Positions 33,127-43,504 are shown, counted from the first letter of the stretch. The stretch: 64,000 nt of DNA from Sphingorhabdus pulchriflava (GCF_003367235.1 NZ_QRGP01000001.1:1984001-2048000); one strand, 5' to 3'. The notes: generated by a model from the sequence alone, not told the origin. Numbers and translations: made by a program.

Positions 33127-33642
33127 ATGATATCCGGCAGGAAAGACAAGGACATATTGGCCTATCACCGCAGCGCGCGGCAGGATGTGCGCGCCTGGGC
33201 GATGTTCCTGATCGGCGCAGTGTTCGTCTTTGCCGGATTGACCATCGACCCGCAAAGCAACTGCAACGAAGCCGGTGAATGCGCGCCTTGGCTGGTGCCA
33301 GTGGCGTTGGTGATGGGTGCAGCGGTGGGCTTGGGCGGGCTCGGGCAATTGCTCGCCAACCCCAATCGCGGCAGCCATATCGATGCCGAAAGCGGCAGGC
33401 TGATCTGGTGGCAAAACCGGTTTGGCCGCAGCGGCGGCGACGAAGGCAGCATAGACCCCGCCGACATCGCGCTGATCCGCATCATCAAACAGGATGAAAG
33501 CAGCGACGGCATTCACCTCTACAACCAAGCGGGCGAGCGCCAATTCTACTTTGACGAGGAAGTCATCGGATGGGACCAGATGGCATGGGCCAAGGCGATG
33601 ACCGACCGCTGGCCGCATATCAAGCTGGAGGTCCGGGGCTAG
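33127..33642 (+). CDS. Membrane protein of unknown function
   Basis: A 171-residue protein with two membrane helices (AWAMFLIGAVFVFAGLTI and WLVPVALVMGAAVGLGGLGQLLA) joined by a short periplasmic loop with a Cys pair (SNCNEAGEC), then a soluble beta-rich C-terminus (SGRLIWWQNRFG, IALIRIIKQ, GIHLYNQAGERQFYFDEEVIG). The C-terminal strands resemble a PH-like domain. The start is unsure: ATG 33115 and ATG 33127 are both in frame, and neither has a strong ribosome site. Confidence 0.68.
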   Translation: MISGRKDKDILAYHRSARQDVRAWAMFLIGAVFVFAGLTIDPQSNCNEAGECAPWLVPVALVMGAAVGLGGLGQLLANPNRGSHIDAESGRLIWWQNRFGRSGGDEGSIDPADIALIRIIKQDESSDGIHLYNQAGERQFYFDEEVIGWDQMAWAKAMTDRWPHIKLEVRG

Positions 33643-33663
33643 GCACCTGTACCCGCAATGGGC

Positions 33664-34062
33664 TCAGCGGTTGAACTCCACCAGATCCCACAAATTGCCA
33701 TAAAGATCGGCAAAAACCGCCACCTTTCCATAGGGCTGCACCGCAGGCGGGCGGATCCATTCGACCCCGACCGCTGTGTACGCCGCATGATCGCGGTCGA
33801 AATTGTCAGTTGCAAGGAACAGGAACACGCGGCCGCCGGTCTGATTGCCGATAAAGGATTCCTGCTCGGGCTTCGATGCGCGGGCGAGCAATATCGTGGT
33901 GGCCTCCTCCGCTGCACCGGGCGGGCGGATGAGTACCCAGCGCTTGTCCTGTTCGGGCTGATATTCGTCGGCAACCTTTGTGAAGCCGAGTTTTCCGACG
34001 TAAAAGCCAAGGGCTTCGTCATAGTCACGCACGACAAGGGCGATGTGGGCAAGATGGGGCAT
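33664..34062 (-). CDS. VOC (glyoxalase-fold) family protein
   Basis: A 132-residue VOC protein with two modules: LAHIALVVRDYDEALGFYVG opens the first, and VFADLYGNLWDLVEFN closes the second with the usual Glu. It belongs to the glyoxalase/bleomycin resistance/dioxygenase group; substrate not readable. It is unrelated in detail to the VOC gene at 30778. Confidence 0.88.
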   Translation of the reverse strand: MPHLAHIALVVRDYDEALGFYVGKLGFTKVADEYQPEQDKRWVLIRPPGAAEEATTILLARASKPEQESFIGNQTGGRVFLFLATDNFDRDHAAYTAVGVEWIRPPAVQPYGKVAVFADLYGNLWDLVEFNR

Positions 34063-34206
34063 GGCCCGACAATGGCGGATTTGTCCGCGCAGTAAAGCGC
34101 CAAAATTCTTCCGGAAGAGCTAGCACAAGCACAGCATTGACAGATTTAGTGATATAATACACCACTACAGTTTGCCGCACCCAATTCCGGTGCATGGGGG
34201 AATATC

Positions 34207-34644
34207 ATGAAGACGCTCAACGACACCCAATTGCCACCCGTCGCCATGTGGCGGATCAACGCGATGCGGTTTTTGTTCCTGCTGATGGCAGGTTTCATGG
34301 GGGCGATGTTTGTCTGGCCGCAATTGCTGTTTGAATGGGCCGACTGGGATGTGAACCGCGGCCTCGCCAAATCGATGCTGGCGGCGCTCGCCCTGATGAG
34401 TCTGCTCGGCGTGCGCTATCCGCTGCAGATGCTGCCACTGATGCTCTATGAAATTGCGTGGAAAACGATCTGGATCGTCCTGATCGCGGGTCGCGCCTGG
34501 ATGGCGGGCAAATGGACGCCCGATATCGAAGGGCTGTTCTACGACTGCATCGGCATCATCATCGCCTATTTCATCGTGCCGTGGCGCTATGTCTGGGCGC
34601 GCTATTTCGTGCAGCCGATGGAGCCGTTGCGCAAGACGGCGTAG
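34207..34644 (+). CDS. Membrane protein of unknown function
   Basis: A 145-residue protein with four hydrophobic helices (RFLFLLMAGFMGAMFVWPQ, MLAALALMSLLGV, TIWIVLIAGRAWM, CIGIIIAYFIVPWRYVW). The pattern RYPLQMLPLMLYEIAWKTIW, given here as PLMLYEIAWKTIW, is distinctive but of unknown meaning. Its C-terminus is basic and cytoplasmic. It converges with the next gene with no gap. Confidence 0.75.
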   Translation: MKTLNDTQLPPVAMWRINAMRFLFLLMAGFMGAMFVWPQLLFEWADWDVNRGLAKSMLAALALMSLLGVRYPLQMLPLMLYEIAWKTIWIVLIAGRAWMAGKWTPDIEGLFYDCIGIIIAYFIVPWRYVWARYFVQPMEPLRKTA

Positions 34645-34956
34645 CTATTTCGCCAGCCGTTCCCGGTTGCGGCGCACGCGGCGCGAATAGTGAGCGATGC
34701 TGCCGCTGAGGATCTGATCGGGGCTGGTGCCGAGCTTTCCGGTCATCAGATCAAAGCCCAGCGCCATGTTCGCGGCGACCTTTTCCGAAACCATCCGCTC
34801 CGCCTCTTTCACTGCCGCCGGGCCGCCAAAGGCCAGCGTACCCAGCCGCATCGCGATCACCATGCTGGATTCAGCAGCCAGCGCCCAGGCATCCATCGTG
34901 ATGGTGAAGTGGTTGGGGCGTCGTGTGCGGACGGGGGAGTTTGTTGGGCTGGTCAT
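34645..34956 (-). CDS. Small cytoplasmic helical protein of unknown function
   Basis: A 103-residue protein with a basic N-terminus (VRTRRPNHFTI) and C-terminus (YSRRVRRNRERLAK) and a central amphipathic region, MDAWALAAESSMVIAMRLGT and VKEAERMVSEKVAANMALGF. The layout is phasin-like, but I do not claim the family. I start at ATG 34956 (MTSPTNSP), 9 nt after AGGA. It is a single gene between convergent and divergent neighbours. Confidence 0.65.
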   Translation of the reverse strand: MTSPTNSPVRTRRPNHFTITMDAWALAAESSMVIAMRLGTLAFGGPAAVKEAERMVSEKVAANMALGFDLMTGKLGTSPDQILSGSIAHYSRRVRRNRERLAK

Positions 34957-35058
34957 ATAACGCTGTCCTAGCCGGATGAGGGAGAATGTCACGCGGGGAT
35001 TGCCAAAGGCATCGATTTGTTGACCATTTATTTGTCATTCTTCATGATAATTAAGATT

Positions 35059-35703
35059 ATGCCACCAGAATTACTTGCCTTGATTGACCGGCCATTGGTT
35101 TTGCTCGCGGTACTCGCTGTCGGAGCCGCGATCGGTATTGGCGTCGAACGGCTGGTTGAAGGCCAAAAGCGTGCAGAGCGCCGCGCCTATTGGCAGGGGC
35201 GCAATTCTGGCAAGCGTGGCGGCAAGACAATAGCCTTGAAAAAGGACGGGTTGGCCGAGGCGGCAAAAGCCAACGGCACCGCGACCGATCAGCTTGCCCG
35301 CGTGATGGAGGCGGATTTCAGCGCACGGCCCTTGCTCAACAAACCTGAGGCCAATCTGTTCAAGGCGCTCGACGCAGCCGTAATCGCGCGCAATCCCGGC
35401 TGGCAGGTAATGGCGCAGGTATCGCTGGGCGAATTCCTGTCGAGCCCGGACAAGGATGCCTATTGGGCGGTCAATTCAAAGCGTGTCGATTTCGCGCTGA
35501 TGAATCCCGACGCACGTGTCATCCACGCCATCGAATATCAAGGCAGCGGCCACCACCAAGCCGGAGGTGCCGCCGCCGCGCGCGACGCAGTGAAGAAGGA
35601 AGCGCTGCGCAAGGCGGGCATCGGCTATCATGAGGTGGTCGCAGGGCACACCACGGCGGGTGAGTTGAAGCGGCTGGTGGAGAAGTTGGTGCCGGGGGCG
35701 TAA
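35059..35703 (+). CDS. DUF2726-domain protein with an N-terminal membrane helix
   Basis: A 214-residue protein. A membrane helix (LVLLAVLAVGAAIGIGVERL) near the N-terminus is followed by a charged linker and a DUF2726 domain, a restriction-endonuclease-like fold. Seen: LLNKPEANLFKALDAAV, VMAQVSLGEFL, VDFALMNPDARVIHAIEYQG (the acidic residues fit a nuclease-like active site) and KKEALRKAGIGYHEV. The start is uncertain: ATG 35059 and ATG 35044 are both possible. Confidence 0.78.
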   Translation: MPPELLALIDRPLVLLAVLAVGAAIGIGVERLVEGQKRAERRAYWQGRNSGKRGGKTIALKKDGLAEAAKANGTATDQLARVMEADFSARPLLNKPEANLFKALDAAVIARNPGWQVMAQVSLGEFLSSPDKDAYWAVNSKRVDFALMNPDARVIHAIEYQGSGHHQAGGAAAARDAVKKEALRKAGIGYHEVVAGHTTAGELKRLVEKLVPGA

Positions 35704-35727
35704 TTGCTCTATAGCCCCCGCGTAGAA

Positions 35728-36222
35728 ATGACGACCGACAGCCCCGATCCCCTGCCCGATACTTCGCCCTCCGCTGGTCCACGCATTCTCGTCGACGCCG
35801 ATGCGTGTCCGGTGAAGGAGGAGATTTACAAGGTTGCCTGGCGCCGCAATGTGGCCGTCGTGCTGGTCAGCAATGCGCGCTTTCGCATTCCCGACCACCC
35901 GCTGATCTCAAGGGTCATTGTCTCAGACAGTTTCGACGCGGCGGATGATTGGATCGCGGAGCAAGCCGGGCCGCGCAGCATCGTGATTACCGCCGACATA
36001 TTGCTCGCCGACCGCTGCCTGAAGGCGGGCGCGGTGGTGATCGGTAACAACGGCAAACCCTTCACCACCAGCTCCATCGGCGGCGCCATAGCCACCCGCG
36101 CCATTATGGCCGACCTGCGCGCCGTAATGGACGGGATAACCGGAGGCCCCGCGCCCTTTGCGAAGGCGGACCGCTCAAGGTTTTTGCAGGCACTGGATGC
36201 GGCTTTGGTTAGGTTGGGGTGA
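35728..36222 (+). CDS. YaiI/YqxD family protein (DUF188)
   Basis: A 164-residue protein of the UPF0178 (YaiI/YqxD) family, a PIN-like fold. [18 protein letters not shown] opens the domain with the conserved acidic pair, then [32 protein letters not shown] and [17 protein letters not shown]. Function unknown; nuclease activity is often proposed from the fold. I start at ATG 35728; a TTG at 35704 in frame is less likely. Confidence 0.88.
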   Translation: MTTDSPDPLPDTSPSAGPRILVDADACPVKEEIYKVAWRRNVAVVLVSNARFRIPDHPLISRVIVSDSFDAADDWIAEQAGPRSIVITADILLADRCLKAGAVVIGNNGKPFTTSSIGGAIATRAIMADLRAVMDGITGGPAPFAKADRSRFLQALDAALVRLG

Positions 36223-36275
36223 TTAAGGGCTGGGTTTAATTAGGATTAGGGTTGGCGACTAATGAAAGGTAGCCT

Positions 36276-37370
36276 TTAATTAGGCCTTCCTTCTCCTGTA
36301 AACAACGCCACTAGCGGCGCGTTGACGAAATAGACATTACGCCCCGACTGATGCTTCACCAGCAAGCCCGCAACAGCTAACTGATCAAGATATTTGGCAG
36401 CAGTTTGCCTAGACACGCCGATCTCGTCGACGATGTAGTCGATGCGCGTGTAAGGGTGCCGGAACAGGTTGTTCAGCAAATCCTGAGAATAGATTTTGCC
36501 ATGCTCGGATCGGATTTTCTGTTTATACTCGGCCATAAGGTTTCGGATGCCCGTAATTAGGTCGATGGTTTCTGCCGATGTCTCGGCCACCGCCGTTAGC
36601 ATGTAAATTAGCCATGGTTCCCAATTGCCGGTTTCCCGAACGGACTGCAGCAATCGGTAATAATCGGCTTTATTGCGAGTAATGTAACGACTGAGATACA
36701 AGATTGGAATATCGAGCAGCCGTTGTTGCGTCAGATACAGCACATTGATGATGCGTCCCAACCGGCCATTGCCGTCGGGAAATGGGTGGATACTTTCAAA
36801 CTGATGGTGGATAATCGCCATTCGCACCAGAGGGTCGATATCCTTATAAGCATCGTCATTGATGAACTTTTCCAGCGCGGTCATGTGGATGACGATGTCA
36901 TCGCCGTTTTGCGGCGGGACATAGACGATCTCGCCAGTTTGGTCGTTTTTCAGTGCCGTTCCTGGCGTATTGCGAAAACCACCATCGGTGCGCTTTAATA
37001 TCTGAAACATTGAAATGATCGAGTTGTTCGAAATGATGCCCTGCCTTTGGCGCGCATCATCCAAGCCAAGCCGCAGTGCATCCCGATAAAGCGCGACCTC
37101 TTTCGCCGCCGGTGAAGAAGGGTTTTCCGGAAACAATGTAGCTTGGAACAACTCGTCCTGCGTGGTGACGATATTCTCGATTTCAGAACTTGCCTTGGCT
37201 TCCTGCAGCGAAAGCGTGTCGATAAGAATGCCCTGATTGGGAATAGTTGCCGCACGGCCTTTTAGCTCCGCCAGAAAGCGATGAGCTACAGCCGCGATTT
37301 TAAGAACCGCTTTGCTTTCAAGCTCCCCCGGCGGAGGAAGGTCGGGGATTTGGTATGTCTCTTTTAACAT
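36276..37370 (-). CDS. Fic-family protein with own inhibitory motif and C-terminal winged helix
   Basis: A 364-residue Fic enzyme. The active motif HPFPDGNGRLGR is complete (residues 195-206), so AMP or another nucleotide can be moved onto a target. A class II-type inhibitory motif, SSEIEN at residues 61-66, lies upstream and should hold the enzyme off. The C-terminal part (YTRIDYIVDEIGVSRQTAAKYL) is a winged helix likely to bind DNA. Repeats of AACATGTT flank the start, fitting autoregulation. It is more AT-rich than the neighbouring genes. No toxin or antitoxin partner is visible. Confidence 0.9.
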   Translation of the reverse strand: MLKETYQIPDLPPPGELESKAVLKIAAVAHRFLAELKGRAATIPNQGILIDTLSLQEAKASSEIENIVTTQDELFQATLFPENPSSPAAKEVALYRDALRLGLDDARQRQGIISNNSIISMFQILKRTDGGFRNTPGTALKNDQTGEIVYVPPQNGDDIVIHMTALEKFINDDAYKDIDPLVRMAIIHHQFESIHPFPDGNGRLGRIINVLYLTQQRLLDIPILYLSRYITRNKADYYRLLQSVRETGNWEPWLIYMLTAVAETSAETIDLITGIRNLMAEYKQKIRSEHGKIYSQDLLNNLFRHPYTRIDYIVDEIGVSRQTAAKYLDQLAVAGLLVKHQSGRNVYFVNAPLVALFTGEGRPN

Positions 37371-37453
37371 GTGCGCGGGATCTGACCAGAATTAGCAATT
37401 TTGCTAACATATCAGGAAAACATGTTAAGGAAAGTAGATTATTTTAACATGTT
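37366..37453. promoter_or_regulatory. AACATGTT repeats over the Fic gene start
   Basis: The perfect palindrome AACATGTT occurs at 37419-37426 and 37446-37453, and a near-copy AACATGTG at 37366-37373 covers the Fic start codon. The last two copies sit 27 bp apart. They are candidate sites for the Fic winged helix; inferred. Confidence 0.45.
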
Positions 37454-37544
37454 TGAAGATGGACTGAATTTTGCCGGTTCTAACACGTGTAACTGATACT
37501 CACCCCGCAACTGCTCCAATCCAGTTGTTATCGAAATTCAGCCT

Positions 37545-38384
37545 TTAAGTGAGCGTAAAACTGTCATCGATTCCAGACTTGGAAATTGTTTCGATCAACT
37601 CCGCGGGCCAAACGATTCCGAGTTGTGCATCAAGCGCATCGGCGTGAGCCAGACGACCGCTATAGAGACCGAGAAACTTTGTCGCGATCTGAGCGCCTAC
37701 TACCAGGGCTCCATTATCACTTAAGAAAGAACCGATCGAGCGAAGAAAAACCGGAGCACCAGACATGCCTTCACGAGAAGCACTATCGATTAAAATCCGA
37801 CGCGATCCTTCTTCGTCACGAAACAGATCAGGTTCGCTTGCTATGGATGCCCGTTTCCAGATTGGTAGCCCACCTTCAACAATTCCTTTTGGGTAGCCGA
37901 CTATAAAGGCCTCAGCACCCACGGGCGCCGCAATTGGCTGTTGAACGAGTTCGTTGACGGGACTGGCAAGAGCCGTATCGGGTATCGGACCAAGTAATTT
38001 CAGAAGGGCAATATCCACCTGTTCGGCTGCTACCGGGTGTACCTTCCAAAGGGCACGTCCAGATGAGTCATAGAGAGGCTGATTTAGAATCAAATCTTGC
38101 CCCGAATTCCCGGTCTTAAAAGTTGCTTTGATCCGATCAGGTCGCCCCCCATTCCTCGATATGGGTTGTCTGGTTGCTGGATGGGTTCCGGTCAGATTAT
38201 GCCAGGCCGTAACTAACCCAGCCCCTGCGGACGACTTCCAAAGAAAAGAACTACCAACAGCCAGCAGAACGTCGCCAAAATACATTTCCAAACGAACAAC
38301 ACTCGCCGAAGCTGGGTCGATCCCTATAGTCCGCATTGCAATCTGCGTCTCGGGGCTGCCCATGGTACCTAAATGCTTCAACAT
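37545..38384 (-). CDS. Trypsin-like serine protease domain protein
   Basis: A 279-residue trypsin-fold protein. The triad can be placed: His62 in VTAWHNLTG, Asp124 in VDIALLKL and Ser208 in REGMSGAPVF; EAFIVGYPKG is the usual strand before the catalytic loop. No signal peptide, so it should act in the cytoplasm, which is uncommon for housekeeping trypsins and is seen in accessory and defence modules. It is AT-rich like its neighbour, the Fic gene. ATG 38384 is preceded by GGAG with a short spacer. Role unknown. Confidence 0.78.
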   Translation of the reverse strand: MLKHLGTMGSPETQIAMRTIGIDPASASVVRLEMYFGDVLLAVGSSFLWKSSAGAGLVTAWHNLTGTHPATRQPISRNGGRPDRIKATFKTGNSGQDLILNQPLYDSSGRALWKVHPVAAEQVDIALLKLLGPIPDTALASPVNELVQQPIAAPVGAEAFIVGYPKGIVEGGLPIWKRASIASEPDLFRDEEGSRRILIDSASREGMSGAPVFLRSIGSFLSDNGALVVGAQIATKFLGLYSGRLAHADALDAQLGIVWPAELIETISKSGIDDSFTLT

Positions 38385-38464
38385 CCACTCCTATTGCGCA
38401 GGTCAAATAAGGAATTACCGCAATAACAGGAATTTTTGGAATTTCGATTTGTCTTATTTAGCCA

Positions 38465-38545
38465 TCAATCATGCTCCAAAACACCCAGCCCCATATATAA
38501 TTCGCGCCCAGCCCCATCATAGACCCTCCTCATCGTGGCCATGCC
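38465..38545 (-). pseudogene. Diverged 81-bp copy of the thiC 3' end (copy 3)
   Basis: In the thiC reading direction this stretch encodes 26 residues and a stop, with no gap relative to the thiC end: 18 of 26 residues match, including GRELYMG and final EHD-stop. Its stop and several codons agree with copy 2 rather than with thiC itself. It lies just after the HAD gene. It cannot be a gene on its own. Confidence 0.8.
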
Positions 38546-38566
38546 AGCCGCGACCCTACCCCCCCA

Positions 38567-39283
38567 TCAACACCCCATCCGCTCAGCAAGCTCAGTCAAA
38601 CTCCCCGCCTCATAATCCCATGGCTGCTGGAACTGCAGATCGGGCGCCGGGGCGCCGCCATATTCCAGCGGACGGTGGATGAAGGCGGTTTGCAGGCCTG
38701 CGGCGCGGGCGGCGAACAGGTCTCCATGGTGCGCGGCGACGAGGCATAGCTCGCCGGGTGCGATATCCAGCGCCTGCGCCGTGCGCTGATAGGCGGCGGG
38801 GGCGGGCTTATAGGCTTGTGCAACCTCCGCCCCCAATATCGCATCCCATGGCAGGCCCGCATGCCGCGCCATGTTCACCAGCAAGGCGATATGGCCGTTG
38901 GAGCAGGTGACGAGCGGGAAGCGCCGCTTCAGCCGGTTCAGCCCTTCGACGCTATCGGGCCAAGGCTCCAGCCGGTGCCAGCCCATCACCAGCGTGTGCC
39001 GATCCGCCTCCGCCAGATCGAGCTGCATATCGACCAGCAACGCGTCGAGCATTTCGCGGTGCAGGATATCGAGCTTCACAAAGCCGCGCCCCGTCTGCCC
39101 GAAATCACGCATCCCGATCAGATAGCGCATCCGCCAATCATCGGTGAAGGCAAAGGCATCGATATCGGGGCGGCCCACAGCGCTGAGCACCTGCCCAACC
39201 AAGGCCGCAATGCTCGTCCGCCAGTCAACGACCGTGCCGAACACATCGAATGCCAATGCTTTGGGCGGGGTATTTGCTGTCAT
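38567..39283 (-). CDS. Type II haloacid dehalogenase, HAD family
   Basis: A 238-residue HAD protein of the (S)-2-haloacid dehalogenase type. The nucleophile Asp is in AFDVFGTVVDWR near residue 12. VTCSNGHIALLV is motif II, with the Lys in AQAYKPAPAAYQ as motif III, and CLVAAHHGDLFAARAAG as motif IV. I start at ATG 39283, behind GAGGATT. It hydrolyses short 2-haloacids to 2-hydroxyacids, or a similar ester. It stands between two copies of the thiC tail. Confidence 0.9.
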   Translation of the reverse strand: MTANTPPKALAFDVFGTVVDWRTSIAALVGQVLSAVGRPDIDAFAFTDDWRMRYLIGMRDFGQTGRGFVKLDILHREMLDALLVDMQLDLAEADRHTLVMGWHRLEPWPDSVEGLNRLKRRFPLVTCSNGHIALLVNMARHAGLPWDAILGAEVAQAYKPAPAAYQRTAQALDIAPGELCLVAAHHGDLFAARAAGLQTAFIHRPLEYGGAPAPDLQFQQPWDYEAGSLTELAERMGC

Positions 39284-39294
39284 GGTGTCAATCC

Positions 39295-39375
39295 TCAATC
39301 ATGCTCGCGGTCGCCCTGCCCCATATAGAGCTCGCGCCCGGTTTCGTCATAGACCTTGCTCATCTCCGCCATGCC
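39295..39375 (-). pseudogene. 81-bp copy of the thiC 3' end, synonymous changes only (copy 2)
   Basis: It encodes the same 26 C-terminal residues as thiC (ending GDREHD) and a stop, in the same frame. Eight codons differ (9 bases), all synonymous, and the stop is TGA instead of TAG. It overlaps the 3' end of the 75-residue gene in another frame. Confidence 0.88.
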
Positions 39376-39587
39376 CAGACTGCCAGAAGGAGTGCCAAAA
39401 CACCGGCAACTATCGCGCCAGCTCCAGCAACAACGACCATGCCATCGCTATAGCTAATGCCCGATGCAGCATCAAAATACTGCCCTTCCTCTCCATAAGG
39501 CAGCGCGCGCCGCACCAGCCACAACCGGACCAAGCCGACGGTCAGAAGAGCGGCGGCAAGAGCAGCGATGACCTTTAGTGCACGCAT
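39360..39587 (-). CDS. Small two-helix membrane protein, 75 residues
   Basis: A 75-residue protein with an N-terminal helix (KVIAALAAALLTVGLVRLWLV) and a C-terminal helix (MVVVAGAGAIVAGVLALLLAVWAW). The loop between them is polar with Gly/Tyr (RALPYGEEGQYFDAASG). It starts 3 bp after the thiC stop without a ribosome site, which suggests coupled translation. Its last codons run into thiC tail copy 2 and it borrows a stop codon there, in another frame. Unrecognised. Confidence 0.65.
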   Translation of the reverse strand: MRALKVIAALAAALLTVGLVRLWLVRRALPYGEEGQYFDAASGISYSDGMVVVAGAGAIVAGVLALLLAVWAWRR

Positions 39588-39590
39588 AGC

Positions 39591-41592
<2,002 letters not shown>

Positions 41593-41612
41593 ATGGGGGG
41601 ATGATAGAGGGG

Positions 41613-42461
41613 TCAGAAGCTATAGGCAATCCCTGCCACCGCCAGAAACTGGTCAGCATTGCCCGCGTCGCGTACAATCGGGCTGCGCGAATATTGGCCG
41701 AGCAGTCGCTTATAGCCGGTCAACGCGAACAGGCCCCAGCCCTTGCGGTTGTCGCCACCCAGATCGTGGGTGAGGAGCAGCGTGGTACCGATGCTTTTGA
41801 ACCCTGCGCCATCGGTCGCATAAGCGGGCAGCGCGCCGGGTGTGGCCAAAGCGGGGACGTCGAAATAGGTGCGGCCATAGCCCGCCCCGACATAGTCCGC
41901 CGAAACCCCCAACCGGGCAAAAGTCCGCTGCGATACCGGGCTCGACAGCGACAGGCCGGGGCTGAGGATGAAACTGTCATGCGCGCCTGCAACGTCATGG
42001 ACGAAGCTCAGGTCAAATGTCAGGCTGGCGGGCGGAATCAGAAAGCCCTTTTTGCCGATGCCGATATGCCCACCAAGCTCGACAGCGGTCTCGCGCGTGC
42101 CGAGCAGCGCGACGCGCGGGTCATCGAGATCGCTACGGCTCGTCCGCTCCAGCCGGATTTGCGCGACCGGGCCGAGGATCAGGTTGAGCTTGCTGTCATC
42201 GGCATCGCGGATCAGGTCGACATAGATGTTGGTGCCACGCACCTGGAAATCAAAACCATCGACCTTGCCTTGAATCACCCCGCCGGGCTGGAAGCCATAA
42301 TCCCCCGACCCTTCATATTCGGGCGCTATGCCACCGCCGATGCCCAGCGTCAGGCTGTTGCGATCGGGCGCGGGTGGGCCATAAGGCGCCTGTGCAGAAG
42401 CGGGAACGGCGGTGGCGGCCAGTAGCAACGGGGCCAACAGGGCATGGGACAGCGCGTTCAT
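41613..42461 (-). CDS. MipA/OmpV-family outer membrane protein
   Basis: A 282-residue barrel protein of the MipA/OmpV family, which acts as scaffold for peptidoglycan enzymes or as an outer-membrane sensor. The signal peptide is LLAPLLLAATAVPASA (cleavage before QAPYG). NSLTLGIGGGIAPEYEGSG is the family opening, and the protein ends in Phe (AVAGIAYSF), typical of an OMP. The leader before the ATG can form a long hairpin that includes its ribosome site. Confidence 0.85.
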   Translation of the reverse strand: MNALSHALLAPLLLAATAVPASAQAPYGPPAPDRNSLTLGIGGGIAPEYEGSGDYGFQPGGVIQGKVDGFDFQVRGTNIYVDLIRDADDSKLNLILGPVAQIRLERTSRSDLDDPRVALLGTRETAVELGGHIGIGKKGFLIPPASLTFDLSFVHDVAGAHDSFILSPGLSLSSPVSQRTFARLGVSADYVGAGYGRTYFDVPALATPGALPAYATDGAGFKSIGTTLLLTHDLGGDNRKGWGLFALTGYKRLLGQYSRSPIVRDAGNADQFLAVAGIAYSF

Positions 42462-42540
42462 CGAAAACTCCTGATATATCGCCCCCCGGTCAGTGTCCCG
42501 CTAGCAGCCGGTACCGCCCGGGGCACGACAGGAGTTTGCC
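42462..42540 (-). promoter_or_regulatory. Structured leader hiding the mipA ribosome site
   Basis: Perfect 9-bp arms AAACTCCTG (42465-42473) and CAGGAGTTT (42529-42537) enclose a second helix, CCCCGG (42484-42489) with CCGGGG (42518-42523). In the minus-strand RNA, the AGGAG ribosome site 6 nt before the ATG is inside the outer stem. The layout fits an RNA thermometer or riboswitch; class not recognised. Confidence 0.6.
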
Positions 42541-42565
42541 CTATAACACAGTCGAGCGTCAGGAT

Positions 42566-43117
42566 TCAGGGAATACGGCGCATCGACAACAGCTTTTCCT
42601 GCGTCGCTGCATTGCTTTCGGACGCGTCCATCATCGGCAAAATCTCGATCGACACATTTTGCCGGTTGTAGTTCAAATATCCGCCCGTTTCACTGACAAA
42701 CTGCATCCATGCACCATCGGGGTCACCCGCAATGTCCACCTTGCGGCCTGGCTTCATCTTTTTCATCGAGGCCACGGCCATGTCGAAATAGCCGGGATCA
42801 TGGGCGATGAAATTGATCCGCAGACTGCCTTTGTCACCCTTATAGGTGCAACCCGACATCTGCCCCATCTTTTCCGGTTCGGTGGTTGCAATGGTGATGC
42901 CAAAGGTCTTTCCGACCTCTTCCTTAGTGAAAATGCACGGGTCTTTGAGTTTGGCCGGATCCATCGCAGCGACACTTGGCTTTGGTTGGGATGCTGGCTT
43001 GGCAGATACAGAATCGGGTTTGGCCTGCGCGTTTGCTGCCGGGTCGGCGGGGGCACTCTCCCCACCACAGGCTGCCAGCACTAAAGTCAGCGGGAGAAGC
43101 GAGAAAAAGCGGGACAT
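42566..43117 (-). CDS. Lipoprotein of unknown function
   Basis: A 183-residue lipoprotein with lipobox LAAC near residue 17 and a long Ala/Pro/Lys linker after it. The folded part contains LKDPCIFTKEEVGKTFGI and CTYKGDKGSLRINF, with a possible Cys pair. This matches small lipoproteins annotated as unknown. ATG 43117 is preceded by GGAGGAATC. It ends 105 bp before the mipA leader. Confidence 0.75.
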   Translation of the reverse strand: MSRFFSLLPLTLVLAACGGESAPADPAANAQAKPDSVSAKPASQPKPSVAAMDPAKLKDPCIFTKEEVGKTFGITIATTEPEKMGQMSGCTYKGDKGSLRINFIAHDPGYFDMAVASMKKMKPGRKVDIAGDPDGAWMQFVSETGGYLNYNRQNVSIEILPMMDASESNAATQEKLLSMRRIP

Positions 43118-43221
43118 GGTTGATTCCTCCAATAAAGCCCGCCCGTCTAACGCCTATCCGGGCCGATGCGCGCTACCTATTGGGGTAGGAAATCGCTGTT
43201 ACGCCATGCTAATGCCGCGCC

Positions 43222-43500
43222 ATGGCCAAAGCGAACGACCTGTCCGTTTCCGATATCTGCGCGTTGATCGATGCGAAGGGCGAACTCGCACTGCGTGTCG
43301 TACCCGGCGCAAAGGTGGAACGCGCGGCAATCGAAAATGGTGCGCTCAAATTATGGACCCGCACTGCACCCGAGGATGGCAAAGCGACCAAGGCGGTGCT
43401 GGCGCAGCTTGCCGGGCTGCTCGGCATCGCTGCACGCGACATCGAACTGGTCAGCGGCGCGACGAGCCGGGAAAAACGCGTCCGTATCCGCCAAGCCTAA
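43222..43500 (+). CDS. DUF167 (YggU-like) protein
   Basis: A 92-residue DUF167 protein. Its core is ALRVVPGAKVERAAIENGAL and KLWTRTAPEDGKATKAVLAQ, then GLLGIAARDIELVSGATSREK ending in Arg-rich RVRIRQA. Function unknown; the family is widespread. It is divergent from the lipoprotein gene and converges with LytTR. Confidence 0.88.
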   Translation: MAKANDLSVSDICALIDAKGELALRVVPGAKVERAAIENGALKLWTRTAPEDGKATKAVLAQLAGLLGIAARDIELVSGATSREKRVRIRQA

Positions 43501-43504
43501 GGCG

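Noticed and set aside
34137-34158. TTGACA followed by TATAAT before the membrane gene at 34207
   Set aside because: The two boxes are only 10 nt apart, too close for a sigma-70 promoter.
36235-36284. Direct repeat TTTAATTAGG at 36235-36244 and 36275-36284 near the end of the Fic gene
   Set aside because: Ten bases, AT-rich, and only 40 bp apart; too weak to call an attachment site.
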